64,000 bases of DNA, taken from assembly GCA_963593905.1 (NCBI GenBank), contig CAVBBL010000010.1, positions 1-64,000 of the forward strand, read 5' to 3'. Positions 24,889-33,439 of this stretch are shown here, in pieces. Origin of the DNA: CAG-791 sp963593905 (GTDB lineage Bacteria > Bacillota > Clostridia > Lachnospirales > Lachnospiraceae). The notes under the pieces are model-generated. The model saw nothing but the letters and a program-made list of their open reading frames with translations. It ran no database searches and was not told where the DNA came from. How positions within the stretch are numbered: position 1 is the first letter of the stretch; every line of letters begins with the position of its first letter. The translations under genes were made by a program, and so were the position numbers.

Positions 24889-26823
24889 CTATTTTCCTTC
24901 CTTGCGGTGTTTCTCTATGGCGCTGCGGTATACTGCCAATGTCTCTTCCACGACCTTGTCCCACTGATAGCGTCCGCAGATATAATCCGATGCCTGACTG
25001 CGGTATTTTTCCACCGTCTCCGGGTGCTCTAACAGTTCCTGCAGGACCTTGGCCAGCTGCGCGGCATCTCCCTTGGCAAAGTGCAGGGCATGATCTTCTA
25101 CCACTTCTGTATTTTCCTTGATGTCGCTGACCACGCAGCAATTGCCATAGCTCATAGCCTCTAAAACGCTCAGGGCCATTCCTTCCACATCACTGGGCTG
25201 CACGAATACATAGGCGTTGGAATACAACTCCTCCAGAATCTCTCCCTGTACAAAATAGGTCATGATGATCCGGTCATCTTTGGCTGCCGCCGCTCTGATT
25301 TCCTCTACATACTCGATGGCATTGCTGTCACCTCCGGCAATCACCAGCTTTTTATCCGTATGCAGCTTTTCATAGGCCTCGATCAGATAATGGACACCCT
25401 TTTCCGGCACCAGTCTGGAGAGGAAGAGGATGTAGCTGTCTTTTTCCAGTCCGTACTTTTCCCGGATTACAGAGACAGGCCGCTTTACGGGTCTGTCGAT
25501 TCCGTTCGGAATAAAATGCGTCCGCCTTCCATAGGTATCCAGAAAATACTGCTGCACATTGGCGGAAAGCACAATGACCTCGTCCGCTTTTTGAGCCGCG
25601 GTTTTTTCGCCTCGCCTTAGCATCTTAGAGGCGAAATTCCCCCACTTTGCTCTCTGCCAGTCCAGACCGTGAATGGTGGCCACACAGGGAATCCCGAAAA
25701 GATGGGGAAGCCAGAGCATGATACAGGGACCCTCTGCGTGATAATGAATCACGTCATAATGCCCGAACAGCACTCTGATGGAAGCCAAAATCGAGTAGAC
25801 GATGGCGTTGAGTTTGCCGTTGTGAAAAGTAGGGATCGTAAAGAGCCGTACGCCGTGATAAAACCTGCCCTGGGCTCTGGTGGTATATTGCTTGCCGGAA
25901 ACATGATAGCCGAAACGGTTATAGGCATCCACCTGCATTCCCTGCTCTGCCATCCGGGTGGAGAGCTCCTCTACCACGATCTCCACGCCCCCTTCCCGGG
26001 AAGGGATTCGCTTATGGCCGATCATGGCAATCTTCATACGGCTTTTGCGGATTCTCTTTTTCTCCCGTCTGCCCTCCTTACAGGTCTCGATGACATAAGC
26101 TGCATTGGTGGAGATATAGCGCCTCATCAGTCGATGGGGATCCTGAAACAGACGAAAAAGCCACTCCAGGTAAGCCTCCTGCATCCAATGAGGCGCCCGC
26201 TTGATGGTGCCTGCGTGGAAATCAAAGCCGGCGCCTACACCGATCATGACGCCGCTTACCTTTCCCTTGTGGGCTGCCATCCAGAACTCCTGCTTGGGAG
26301 CTCCCAGTCCCACCCAGATAAAGTCAGGCTTTGCCTCATTGATCATGCGGATGGCTTTCTCGTCCTCCTCCGGTGGGATATCCTCCACAGAAGGATAATA
26401 GGGCGGGGCATACATGCCTGCAATGTTAAGCCCCGGGAATTCCTTCAGAAGCTTTTCCTTTAGAATCTGCAGGGTGCTGTCCTTACTGCCGAAGAAGAAA
26501 TGTCTGTATCCCTTCTCTGCGGAGAGGGCGAAAATCTGCGGCATCAGATCCGGTCCTGCCACCCTCTGGGCGCTGTAATATCCCCTTCGCCTGCTTACGT
26601 AGGACAGAGGCTTGCCGTCCGGCAGTGCCATGGCCCCGCCGTTTTGCACAGCCTGATATTTCGGATCCCGAAAGGCTGTCACTGTGGTATGAACATTGGA
26701 AACACAGATATAATCCCCCCGCAGTTCCTCCAGATGCTCGCTGATGTAATCCAGCGTATCCTGCATGGTGGTGACATTGATATTGGTATTCAGTATTTTG
26801 CAGTACTGCAGTTTCTGACTCAA
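24889..26823 (-). CDS. fusion of WecG/TagA (GT26) and GT4 glycosyltransferases
   Basis: The 644-residue protein joins two enzymes. Residues 1-246 are a GT26 domain of the WecG/TagA/CpsF family, with ALPDG (66-70, Asp69 matching the TagA catalytic Asp), FIWVGLGAPKQE (168-179) and GAGFDFHAGTIKRAPHWMQ. Residues 247-262 are a basic linker. Residues 263-644 are a complete GT4 enzyme (EGGVEIVVEELSTR, LSRLVPEKGVHYLIEAYE, EGMALSVLEAMSYG). GT26 enzymes usually add N-acetylmannosamine or another sugar to a lipid-linked GlcNAc, so the fusion may perform two successive early steps. The start codon is TTG with AAAAGGAGATCCA upstream. No ribosome site precedes the internal Met263. Confidence 0.85.
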   Translation of the reverse strand: MSQKLQYCKILNTNINVTTMQDTLDYISEHLEELRGDYICVSNVHTTVTAFRDPKYQAVQNGGAMALPDGKPLSYVSRRRGYYSAQRVAGPDLMPQIFALSAEKGYRHFFFGSKDSTLQILKEKLLKEFPGLNIAGMYAPPYYPSVEDIPPEEDEKAIRMINEAKPDFIWVGLGAPKQEFWMAAHKGKVSGVMIGVGAGFDFHAGTIKRAPHWMQEAYLEWLFRLFQDPHRLMRRYISTNAAYVIETCKEGRREKKRIRKSRMKIAMIGHKRIPSREGGVEIVVEELSTRMAEQGMQVDAYNRFGYHVSGKQYTTRAQGRFYHGVRLFTIPTFHNGKLNAIVYSILASIRVLFGHYDVIHYHAEGPCIMLWLPHLFGIPCVATIHGLDWQRAKWGNFASKMLRRGEKTAAQKADEVIVLSANVQQYFLDTYGRRTHFIPNGIDRPVKRPVSVIREKYGLEKDSYILFLSRLVPEKGVHYLIEAYEKLHTDKKLVIAGGDSNAIEYVEEIRAAAAKDDRIIMTYFVQGEILEELYSNAYVFVQPSDVEGMALSVLEAMSYGNCCVVSDIKENTEVVEDHALHFAKGDAAQLAKVLQELLEHPETVEKYRSQASDYICGRYQWDKVVEETLAVYRSAIEKHRKEGK

Positions 26824-26843
26824 TGGATCTCCTTTTGGAATAC

Positions 26844-27881
26844 TTATTTCTGCGGTTCTTTCTGCGCTTCTTTCTGTGCTTCCGGAATGAAGCTGTTTTC
26901 CGAGAGGGAATAGCTGGCTCCCTTTAAGAATTTATGCTTGACCACCCACCAGCCGGGCACCCAGATATAGCGATGCATGGCCGGAGAGGCGGAGCCGATC
27001 ATCCAGCAGTTGCGGTCACATTTTCTGGTACATTCTCTGACTTCATCAGCCTGTCTGGAATTCCAGAGTTCTTCCCAGGACTGATCCCGCAGATTTCCCA
27101 TCACCGCCTTTTTCGCCATGCCATTGCAGGGAATCACGTCGCAGAAGGGATCGATGAAAAAGGCATTCTTGCTCATATCGCAGGGCAGCAGCCTTTTGTT
27201 GCCGTAAATGTAATTGATCAGACCATGATTAAAGTAAGCTCTGAACCATTTCTTAGGCGACTTGCTCTTTAAAAGCTCATTGATCAGCTTTTCAAAGTTC
27301 TGTGCTACTTTATATTTATCATCGATCTTATTGTCGGTCTTGCGGAAATAGAAGGAATTATGAAGGGTAGCCGTGGCGAACTCCATCCCCATCTCATCGG
27401 AAATTTTATAAAGCGGCACCAGATCTTCACAGTTCATATCCTGCACGGTCATGCCAAAACCCACGTCCGGATGGCCCATTTCCACCAGCTTCTTCAATGT
27501 GCCGTAGCCGTGATTAAATCCGTCAGGAATGCCTCGGATCGCGTCATTGGTCTTCTGCAGTCCCTCGATACTGATGCGGATGCCTACCTTCGGATACTTT
27601 TTGCACAGACTGATGATGCGGTCGGTGAAATAACCGTTGGTCGAGATGACGATACGGTCAGTTTTATGGGAGAGGATCTCCACGATATCCTCGATATCCT
27701 TTCTGATAAATGGCTCTCCGCCGGTGATATTGGTAAAGGCCATCTCCGGGAGTTTGCGGATCACGTCTAAGGTAATCTCCTCCTCCGGTCTGGTGGGATC
27801 CCGGAAGCAGTCGCACATATTGCAGTGGGCATTACACCGGTAGGTGACGATCACAGTTCCATATAAAGTCCTTCTGCTCAT
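26844..27881 (-). CDS. radical SAM protein with SPASM-like C-terminus
   Basis: The 345-residue protein has the radical SAM cluster motif C16-x3-C20-x2-C23 (RCNAHCNMC), ITGGEP (52-57) and several later Cys residues (LPCDMSKNAFFIDPFCDVIPCNG and CTRKCDRNCWM) that could hold extra iron-sulfur clusters. Radical SAM/SPASM enzymes modify peptides, sugars or other small molecules; the substrate here is unknown. I start at 27881, with CTGGAGGTACAA upstream, not at a further ATG ten codons earlier. It lies within the glycan gene series. Confidence 0.85.
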   Translation of the reverse strand: MSRRTLYGTVIVTYRCNAHCNMCDCFRDPTRPEEEITLDVIRKLPEMAFTNITGGEPFIRKDIEDIVEILSHKTDRIVISTNGYFTDRIISLCKKYPKVGIRISIEGLQKTNDAIRGIPDGFNHGYGTLKKLVEMGHPDVGFGMTVQDMNCEDLVPLYKISDEMGMEFATATLHNSFYFRKTDNKIDDKYKVAQNFEKLINELLKSKSPKKWFRAYFNHGLINYIYGNKRLLPCDMSKNAFFIDPFCDVIPCNGMAKKAVMGNLRDQSWEELWNSRQADEVRECTRKCDRNCWMIGSASPAMHRYIWVPGWWVVKHKFLKGASYSLSENSFIPEAQKEAQKEPQK

Positions 27882-27938
27882 TTGTACCTCCAGCTGCAAA
27901 AAAACAATCAATCTTCAGAAAATTTGTATCATTTCATT

Positions 27939-28892
27939 CTACACCACATTGCCCCCTCTGTCCACGAGTATCCACCCTTTCCAGTAATCATGCATACTGT
28001 CCGGATCATAGGTCTGGGTGTTTTTGTGCACGGAAGGGCGAACCTGTATCTTATCTTCCCGGGGATTTAATCTGGCGCCCCAGAAGCTGAAGGTGGAATT
28101 GGCACAGATATTGGCTCTGCACCGGGACATAAGCTGCATATCCAGAAGACTGTCTTTGCCGCTGTTCCAGTCGATGACCGTATTTTCCTCCTGGGGCAGT
28201 CCGAAATGCAGGGTCTTTGCATAAGCGGCATCATCGGAAAAAATGTAAAAATGGAGCCTCACATCCTGCCCTGCTTTTGAATGAATCCTGATCGTCTGGC
28301 GCACTGCCTCCACAGCACCCTGATAATATGCCGGCGTGCAGATACCGCCCAACAGAGAGGCATTGGCTGCATCCAGATAATCTCCTCTGCGAATATGAAT
28401 ACTCACGGGAAACTCTGCAGAATCTTCCATGGCGGCCATACAGGCTCTGTTTTTCTCATTTACCGCTTCCTCTTTGCTCTCCGGAAAAACAAACATCTCC
28501 CGGAGCTCTCCCAGAATATCCGCATAGTATTTTTCACAGGCAAAATAGCCGCACAGATAGCCATCCCTTTTCTGCAGCAGGGTGGAATCGTAGATCTGAC
28601 TCTCCTCATAGCGCTGCCCATGCCCCGGCAGGAGCTTTCTCATTATTTTCCCGGTCAGGGAATCCTTCCCTACAAGAGCCTTTTTTTCCTCCGGGGTACA
28701 TGCGGTATAGGGAAGATCTCGGAAATAGGAAAGCTCCAGGGCCCGGCGGGCATAAACATTTTGCTGCGCACCGGGATCCTGAAACCAGGAAAGGTCCAGC
28801 CTAGCTTCCCTTCCCAGTGAAAGGAATTTTCTGTAGAGCGCATATTGCTGCATCTGATTGCCGAGTCCACCGGCCACTTGAACAATGATCAT
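27939..28892 (-). CDS. alpha-1,2-fucosyltransferase-like GT11 enzyme
   Basis: The 317-residue cytoplasmic protein has VAGGLGNQMQQYAL (6-19) and HIRRGDYLDA (166-175), the canonical GT11 motifs, then DMQLMSRCRANICANSTFSFWGARLN. GT11 enzymes transfer fucose from GDP-fucose to galactose; the acceptor is unknown. GGAAAGGTAACC precedes the ATG at 28892, directly after an A-like hairpin (28924-28906), so the frame open to 28925 is not used. Confidence 0.85.
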   Translation of the reverse strand: MIIVQVAGGLGNQMQQYALYRKFLSLGREARLDLSWFQDPGAQQNVYARRALELSYFRDLPYTACTPEEKKALVGKDSLTGKIMRKLLPGHGQRYEESQIYDSTLLQKRDGYLCGYFACEKYYADILGELREMFVFPESKEEAVNEKNRACMAAMEDSAEFPVSIHIRRGDYLDAANASLLGGICTPAYYQGAVEAVRQTIRIHSKAGQDVRLHFYIFSDDAAYAKTLHFGLPQEENTVIDWNSGKDSLLDMQLMSRCRANICANSTFSFWGARLNPREDKIQVRPSVHKNTQTYDPDSMHDYWKGWILVDRGGNVV

Positions 28893-28905
28893 GGTTACCT
28901 TTCCG

Positions 28906-28924
28906 TGCCCCTTTAGCCGGGGCA
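28906..28924 (-). repeat. isolated A-like hairpin with altered stem
   Basis: TGCCCC and GGGGCA arms with a 7-nt loop, followed by GGAAAGGTAACC and the ATG at 28892. Compared with TGCCGC/GCGGCA of other A modules, one base has changed in both arms, so pairing is kept. Confidence 0.5.
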
Positions 28925-28949
28925 TTCTGCCGCCTGGTATATTTTTAAA

Positions 28950-30122
28950 CTACTTCTCGCCCTGCAGGGAGGCCAGAAAAGCCAAGGCCGCCCCCTGTCC
29001 CCATGGATAGATGCCATATCGCTGGGGATGCTCTGCAAAATCTATGCATTCTGCCAGCGCACCGGTTACCGCGCCTTTTTCTGTCACGTTGTTTAAAAGA
29101 AAGCCGGCGATTCTGTCCGTTTTATCCTTCTGCCATATCCTGCCGCCCAGTGCATAGCCGATCATGGCTGCTGCGGACGTGTCTGCCGCCCCCTCCACAG
29201 CCTCCAGCTGCCAGGAAAAGCCGCCGTCTTCTCTCTGATACCCGGCGACTGCCTCTGCCATCTTTTCATACAGGCTTTCGATTTCTTCATAGGACGGATC
29301 ATCGGCAGGCGCAGTATCCAGGAATACCCGCACGCCCAGCAAGAGCCAACCCACTGCTCTTCCCCAGCCGATGATTCCCAGCTTTGCCGCCCCGTCTTTT
29401 CTCATCTCATAGCCGTGATAGGGCAGATTCATGCCCTTTGCCATGCCGCAGCGGGCAAAGGATAGAAGCTGCCTGGCAGCCAGCTCCCGGGCCCTGGTAT
29501 CTCCGGAGAGCTGGGCATATTTAGCCAGGAACATACTGCTTTGTCCCACGCCGTCTGCCAGAATATAAGCATTGCCTCTGCCCGGCCGGTAAATCAGGGT
29601 TTCCTGCTCATCCTTCTCCATTTCATAGAGAGCCCCGGCCAGCTTAGCCGGCTCCTCTCCCCATTTCCCTGTGCGCTCACAATAGCGCAGCAATACATAT
29701 CCCATAAGGGCATCGTCCAGATAGGTCATCTTCATGCCTTCCGTGACCCACTGCTCCAATCGGCCGGAGAGTGCCTCCTGTGCCATGCAGACAGCCCTGA
29801 TAGTTCTGTTTTGGTCACTGCCGGCATCTGCCTTAGCGTTTGCTTTGGTGTTCACTTTTGCATCTGCAGCATTGCTGCAATCCTTCGTTTTTGGCACATC
29901 AGACAGGCTCTTTTGCGCTGTCTCAATATATTCCTCCAGCCCCAGTGCCAACATCCCTGCGGGCCAGAAATAGGGATCCCGTTTGGATACGCCTCGGCCC
30001 AGGAGCTGCTTTACTTTTTTCTTTGCCTCTGCCTTTATATCAAAGGTTTCATACCCGCGAAGCCGGCGGGCGCTCTCCTCTGCAATACAGGGAAGGAGTG
30101 TGTCTAACTGTTGATTATTCAT
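28950..30122 (-). CDS. GH88/GH105-type glycoside hydrolase (unsaturated glucuronyl/galacturonyl hydrolase-like)
   Basis: The 390-residue alpha6/alpha6-barrel protein has MTYLDDALMGYVLL (132-145, with a D-D pair at the usual catalytic position), ADGVGQSSMFLAKY (189-202), GIIGWGRAVGWLLLG and the C-terminal RYGIYPWGQGAALAFLAS, as in YteR-like hydrolases. These hydrate 4,5-unsaturated uronic sugars left by polysaccharide lyases. There is no signal peptide, so it acts inside. An Ala/Lys/Asn/Asp-rich insert (about 80-105) interrupts the N-terminal part. A 15-bp tandem repeat covers the start codon. A degradative enzyme is unexpected among synthesis genes. Confidence 0.75.
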   Translation of the reverse strand: MNNQQLDTLLPCIAEESARRLRGYETFDIKAEAKKKVKQLLGRGVSKRDPYFWPAGMLALGLEEYIETAQKSLSDVPKTKDCSNAADAKVNTKANAKADAGSDQNRTIRAVCMAQEALSGRLEQWVTEGMKMTYLDDALMGYVLLRYCERTGKWGEEPAKLAGALYEMEKDEQETLIYRPGRGNAYILADGVGQSSMFLAKYAQLSGDTRARELAARQLLSFARCGMAKGMNLPYHGYEMRKDGAAKLGIIGWGRAVGWLLLGVRVFLDTAPADDPSYEEIESLYEKMAEAVAGYQREDGGFSWQLEAVEGAADTSAAAMIGYALGGRIWQKDKTDRIAGFLLNNVTEKGAVTGALAECIDFAEHPQRYGIYPWGQGAALAFLASLQGEK

Positions 30123-30169
30123 ACGTTGATTATTCCTATGTTGATTATTTCTATGTTGATTATTCCTAT
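30110..30169. repeat. 15-bp tandem repeat, four units, across a start codon
   Basis: Four units of GTTGATTATTCCTAT type (30110-30124, 30125-30139, 30140-30154, 30155-30169). The first covers the start of the GH105-like gene. Read in that gene's frame, each unit encodes a pentapeptide of N-N-Q-H-R type, so the copy number could change the N-terminus if an upstream start were used. Confidence 0.8.
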
Positions 30170-30180
30170 TCGTCTTTCTA

Positions 30181-30466
30181 CTGTGCAGCCGCCGGCCAGG
30201 GGAGCGGGTGGCGGAGTGTGTCCGGGTGCAGGGGCCTTACAAGAGCCTCGGTACTTAGCTCGCGTCCTTTGCGAGCTTATGTACCGCTAGGCTCTTGTAC
30301 GGAGCCGAGAGGCGTCCCAGGGCCCGGATACCTCCGACAGGACCCGCTCCCCTGGCCGGCGGCGGACGGAGTGCATCCACGTGCAGGGGCCTTACAAGAG
30401 CCGAGAGGCGTCCCAGGGCCCGTATACCTCTGACAGGACCCGCTCCCCTGGCCGGCGGCTGCACAG
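30181..30466. repeat. 286-bp element with 29-bp perfect terminal inverted repeats
   Basis: Positions 30181-30209 and 30438-30466 are perfect reverse complements over 29 nt. An extra copy of the right arm lies at 30342-30363, because a 96-nt unit starting GAGCCGAGAGGCG is repeated (30302 and 30398). Inside is a long hairpin (30238-30299: TACAAGAGCC/GGCTCTTGTA, CGGTAC/GTACCG, AGCTCGC/GCGAGCT). It is much richer in GC than its surroundings and has no substantial ORF I would support. I see no clear target-site duplication. It fills most of the 377-bp gene-free gap here. Confidence 0.8.
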
Positions 30467-30499
30467 CATCGTTACCTTTCTGTGATTTCTCTATGCTGC

Positions 30500-32029
30500 T
30501 TATCCGCGGGCGGAAAGCCGGCTCCTGATGCCATCCCGCAGATAACAGAATTCCTTTGATCTGCCGTACAGCAGATAAAAGATACCATTAAACAATACAG
30601 TAATGATCAATCCCATAGCGATGAAGGTAGCGATATTCACCTGTGCCATCACCTTCACGGAGATCAGCTCACACACCGCGATCACGACTGCCATCACTCC
30701 CAGATGCCCCAATGTCTGTGCAAAATAGGAATAGGCCTTCCTGTCAAAGCACAGATGGTAGATAATCACCGGCTTGGTAATATTGGCGATCAGTCCGGAG
30801 ATCACCGTGCCCACATAGATGCCGGTCAGTCCGATCTTCTGTACCAATAGGATAGAGAGCACCAGATTCACCGCGCCCTGAATGAGGGTCAGATATTTAT
30901 CAGGCTCAAAGATGCCCGCTGCTGTCTTGTAATTGCTCAGTACGATACGGTCTCCCTTAAAATAAAAGTCCGTCAGGATCAGCACCAGCGCAGAGGATGG
31001 AATCACCCAGGCCTCTCCCAGCCAGATTCCCTTGATAAAAGGCGTCAGCAATACGAACAGTGCCGTCACGATATAGCCATAGACCCAGGAAGCTACAAAC
31101 CGGTATACCTGAAACATATCATACTGCTTTTGTTTTCCCTCTGTGGCGATCAAATTGCCAAAACTCGAGATCACATTATTCAGGATGATATTCACAAAGT
31201 TGGCTATGGTATTGATCACCAGATTGTAGTTATCCACAATACCGGACATAGTCACGTTGATAAAGGCGGAAATGATGATGGTATCCGTCTGGAGTCTCGC
31301 CACATCTCCCACCTTGTGCAGCACCAACGCCCTCGTCTTTGCCCATACCTCTCCGCTCTCCTCTTTGGTCAGTCTGGTGACCTTTTTATCCAACAGATAG
31401 GGATACATGCGGTTTAAATAACGGTTAACGAAAAATTTCTGGAGCAGCTGCACACAGGCGTCTGTCAGCAGGTAGCAGTAAAAATTCCGGGTGGTGACCA
31501 GAATCAGGATCTGCAGCAGCACCGTGATGACCTTGGTGATGGTATTGATATTGGTCTGGATATAATTTTTCTGCTCGGCGTTGACCAGGCTGTACTTATA
31601 GGCCACAAAGTAGCTGCTGACCGTATTAAACAGAAAGATCAGGTAATACAGCGTCAGGTCTCTGGCTGATACGTGTCCCGGCTCCTTGATCAGGTACTTA
31701 AGAAAGGGAGCAATGGCCAGACCAATGGCCGCCACCACCATGGCGATCACATAGTAGGCCTTCCGGTACATCAGCATATAGGACTTGATCTTCTCCGTAT
31801 CCTTTCTGGCTACGGGTCCGTAGAGACTGAAATTCAACGCGGTACCGATACCCAGCTCCGCCATGGACAAAATGGACAGAATATTGGTATAGAGACTGTT
31901 GACCCCCAGCAGTTCCGCACTCAGGTAATGGATAAAGATCGTCCGCAGGATAAAGGACATAACAGCGGTGGCAAAGGTGCCCACATAGCCGAATAATATG
32001 TTGATCAGTGCTTTTCTAGTTCTTCCCAT
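30500..32029 (-). CDS. Wzx-type oligosaccharide flippase (MOP superfamily)
   Basis: The 509-residue protein has about 12-14 membrane helices from the N-terminus (KALINILFGYVGTFATAVMSFILRTIFIHYLSAELLGVNSLYTNILSILSMAELG is the typical opening of polysaccharide flippases). The family moves undecaprenyl-linked repeat units from the inner to the outer face. Only a weak AGAAAAGA lies before the ATG. An 18-bp tandem repeat fills the gap upstream. It is the only MOP flippase in the window. Confidence 0.85.
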   Translation of the reverse strand: MGRTRKALINILFGYVGTFATAVMSFILRTIFIHYLSAELLGVNSLYTNILSILSMAELGIGTALNFSLYGPVARKDTEKIKSYMLMYRKAYYVIAMVVAAIGLAIAPFLKYLIKEPGHVSARDLTLYYLIFLFNTVSSYFVAYKYSLVNAEQKNYIQTNINTITKVITVLLQILILVTTRNFYCYLLTDACVQLLQKFFVNRYLNRMYPYLLDKKVTRLTKEESGEVWAKTRALVLHKVGDVARLQTDTIIISAFINVTMSGIVDNYNLVINTIANFVNIILNNVISSFGNLIATEGKQKQYDMFQVYRFVASWVYGYIVTALFVLLTPFIKGIWLGEAWVIPSSALVLILTDFYFKGDRIVLSNYKTAAGIFEPDKYLTLIQGAVNLVLSILLVQKIGLTGIYVGTVISGLIANITKPVIIYHLCFDRKAYSYFAQTLGHLGVMAVVIAVCELISVKVMAQVNIATFIAMGLIITVLFNGIFYLLYGRSKEFCYLRDGIRSRLSARG

Positions 32030-32065
32030 TCTTTTCTTTCTCTGCTGCCTTATTTCTGCGTGTGA

Positions 32066-32173
32066 CTTGTTGCTTACATGCGCCTCGTTGACCGCATGTG
32101 CCTCGTAGCCTGCCTGTGTCTTATTGCCTGCATGTGACTTATTGCTTACATGTGTCTTATTGCCTGTATGCCC
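32066..32173. repeat. 18-bp tandem repeat, six units
   Basis: Six 18-nt units of the type CTTATTGCCTGCATGTGA run without gaps from 32066 to 32173, with a partial unit after (from 32174) and a diverged 17-nt one before (32049-32065). They fill the 170-bp gap between the pyruvyltransferase and flippase genes. Confidence 0.85.
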
Positions 32174-32199
32174 CTTACTGTCCGGAACTGATTTTCAGG

Positions 32200-33381
32200 C
32201 TATTTTTGACAAAGTCGTTGAATTGCCTTCCCGTTTTCCAATGCCCTTGCCCTGTAGTCCGGCATGATTTCCTGCAGCTGCCTGCGCAGAAAGTCTTCTT
32301 TCTCCAGCAGCCAGTCAAAACCTTCCGTCAGCTGGGAAGGGTCTTGCAAGTCCTGTACCGGAAGTACATAGTGTTCCTGAGTACCGAAGAGATCCTGGGC
32401 AATTCCTCTGGCTTTCACCGAATACCCCAGCACCATAGTAGGCACACAGGTGGAATAGGCCGCTATGGTGGCATGGGTCCTGGCACCGATAAAGAGCCGG
32501 CACCGGCTGATATAGCCCTTTAACTCTTCTGCCGGTGCGTCCTGCAAAAGGATCACTCTGCCTGTAGCGGCAAATTGATCATAAAGCCGGCGCAGCGGCT
32601 CCCTGTCGTCATTAGCCGCCCAGACCACATGGGGAATCAGGGCGATCTGCATGTCTGTGGTATCCAGAATATGCTGCAGCAGTGCCTCATAACTGCGCAT
32701 AGTCATCCCCTGTTCCTTCTCGTAGCCCGTCACCATGGGACTTACATTGATCCCCACCGTCCTGCCCGGTATAAAGCCTTCCGGCAGAGTCTTCTCCATA
32801 ACAGGCAGGGTGAATGCCGGGTCAGGCACCAGAAGCACCTGTTCCTCCGGGATCCCCTGCTCCCGCAGTGCCTGATACGTCAGACTCTCTCTTGCCAGAA
32901 TCAGCCGATAGCGCTTCATATCCTCTGCCAATCCCGGATGCTCTCTGAAAAGAGACGGCTCAATGGAGCAGCCAAGGAGCATGGTCATGGTTCCCTGCCT
33001 GTTTAACATACTGTTGGCCAGCTGCAGGTCATGAAATAGTGTGGGGTAGCAATAATTGTCGCCGCCGATGGAAACGGCGAGCTTCGGCGCCCCCTTTCCG
33101 GTAAGGGAACGGAAGCGAAAACGCAGGAAGGACTCCTCATCTCCCGTCACCTTACGATAGCCGTAATAAAGCACATGCCGCAGAGGATAGCGGTCTATGG
33201 GCCGCTCTGTCTCCAGCTTTGCCAACTGTCCGGGGATATTGTCTCTGTCCTCCTGGGGATTGCAGCTCACCAGCCGTATTTCTTCCCCGGGCAGCATCCG
33301 CAGCAGACTGTCCGCAATAGCCTCACAGCCATGATTGCCGCTGCCGGCGTACATATAAAAGGCAATTCCTTTTCCGCTCAT
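32200..33381 (-). CDS. polysaccharide pyruvyl transferase family protein
   Basis: The 393-residue cytoplasmic protein has YAGSGNHGCEAIADSLL at the start, SIGGDNYCYPTLFHDL, a VPDPAFTLP block, GINVSPM and a C-terminal RLFIGARTHATIAAYSTCVPTMVLGYSVKARGIAQDLF, which together define the CsaB/WcaK-type pyruvyl transferases. They add pyruvate ketals to sugars from phosphoenolpyruvate, giving the glycan a negative charge. Of two adjacent ATGs I choose 33381, which has AGAGG at 5-nt spacing. Confidence 0.85.
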   Translation of the reverse strand: MSGKGIAFYMYAGSGNHGCEAIADSLLRMLPGEEIRLVSCNPQEDRDNIPGQLAKLETERPIDRYPLRHVLYYGYRKVTGDEESFLRFRFRSLTGKGAPKLAVSIGGDNYCYPTLFHDLQLANSMLNRQGTMTMLLGCSIEPSLFREHPGLAEDMKRYRLILARESLTYQALREQGIPEEQVLLVPDPAFTLPVMEKTLPEGFIPGRTVGINVSPMVTGYEKEQGMTMRSYEALLQHILDTTDMQIALIPHVVWAANDDREPLRRLYDQFAATGRVILLQDAPAEELKGYISRCRLFIGARTHATIAAYSTCVPTMVLGYSVKARGIAQDLFGTQEHYVLPVQDLQDPSQLTEGFDWLLEKEDFLRRQLQEIMPDYRARALENGKAIQRLCQK

Positions 33382-33439
33382 CATTTCCTCTGCTTTCTTT
33401 TTCTGAATTTTCCTGAAATTTCCTGTACTGCCCACCGTA

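Noticed and set aside
30181..30466. Insertion sequence with transposase
   Set aside because: The inverted ends are clear but no transposase frame fits in 286 bp and no target duplication is seen, so only a repeat element is called.
32066..32173. Possible CRISPR array
   Set aside because: The units are contiguous 18-mers without spacers, and no cas gene is present. The same holds for the other tandem arrays.
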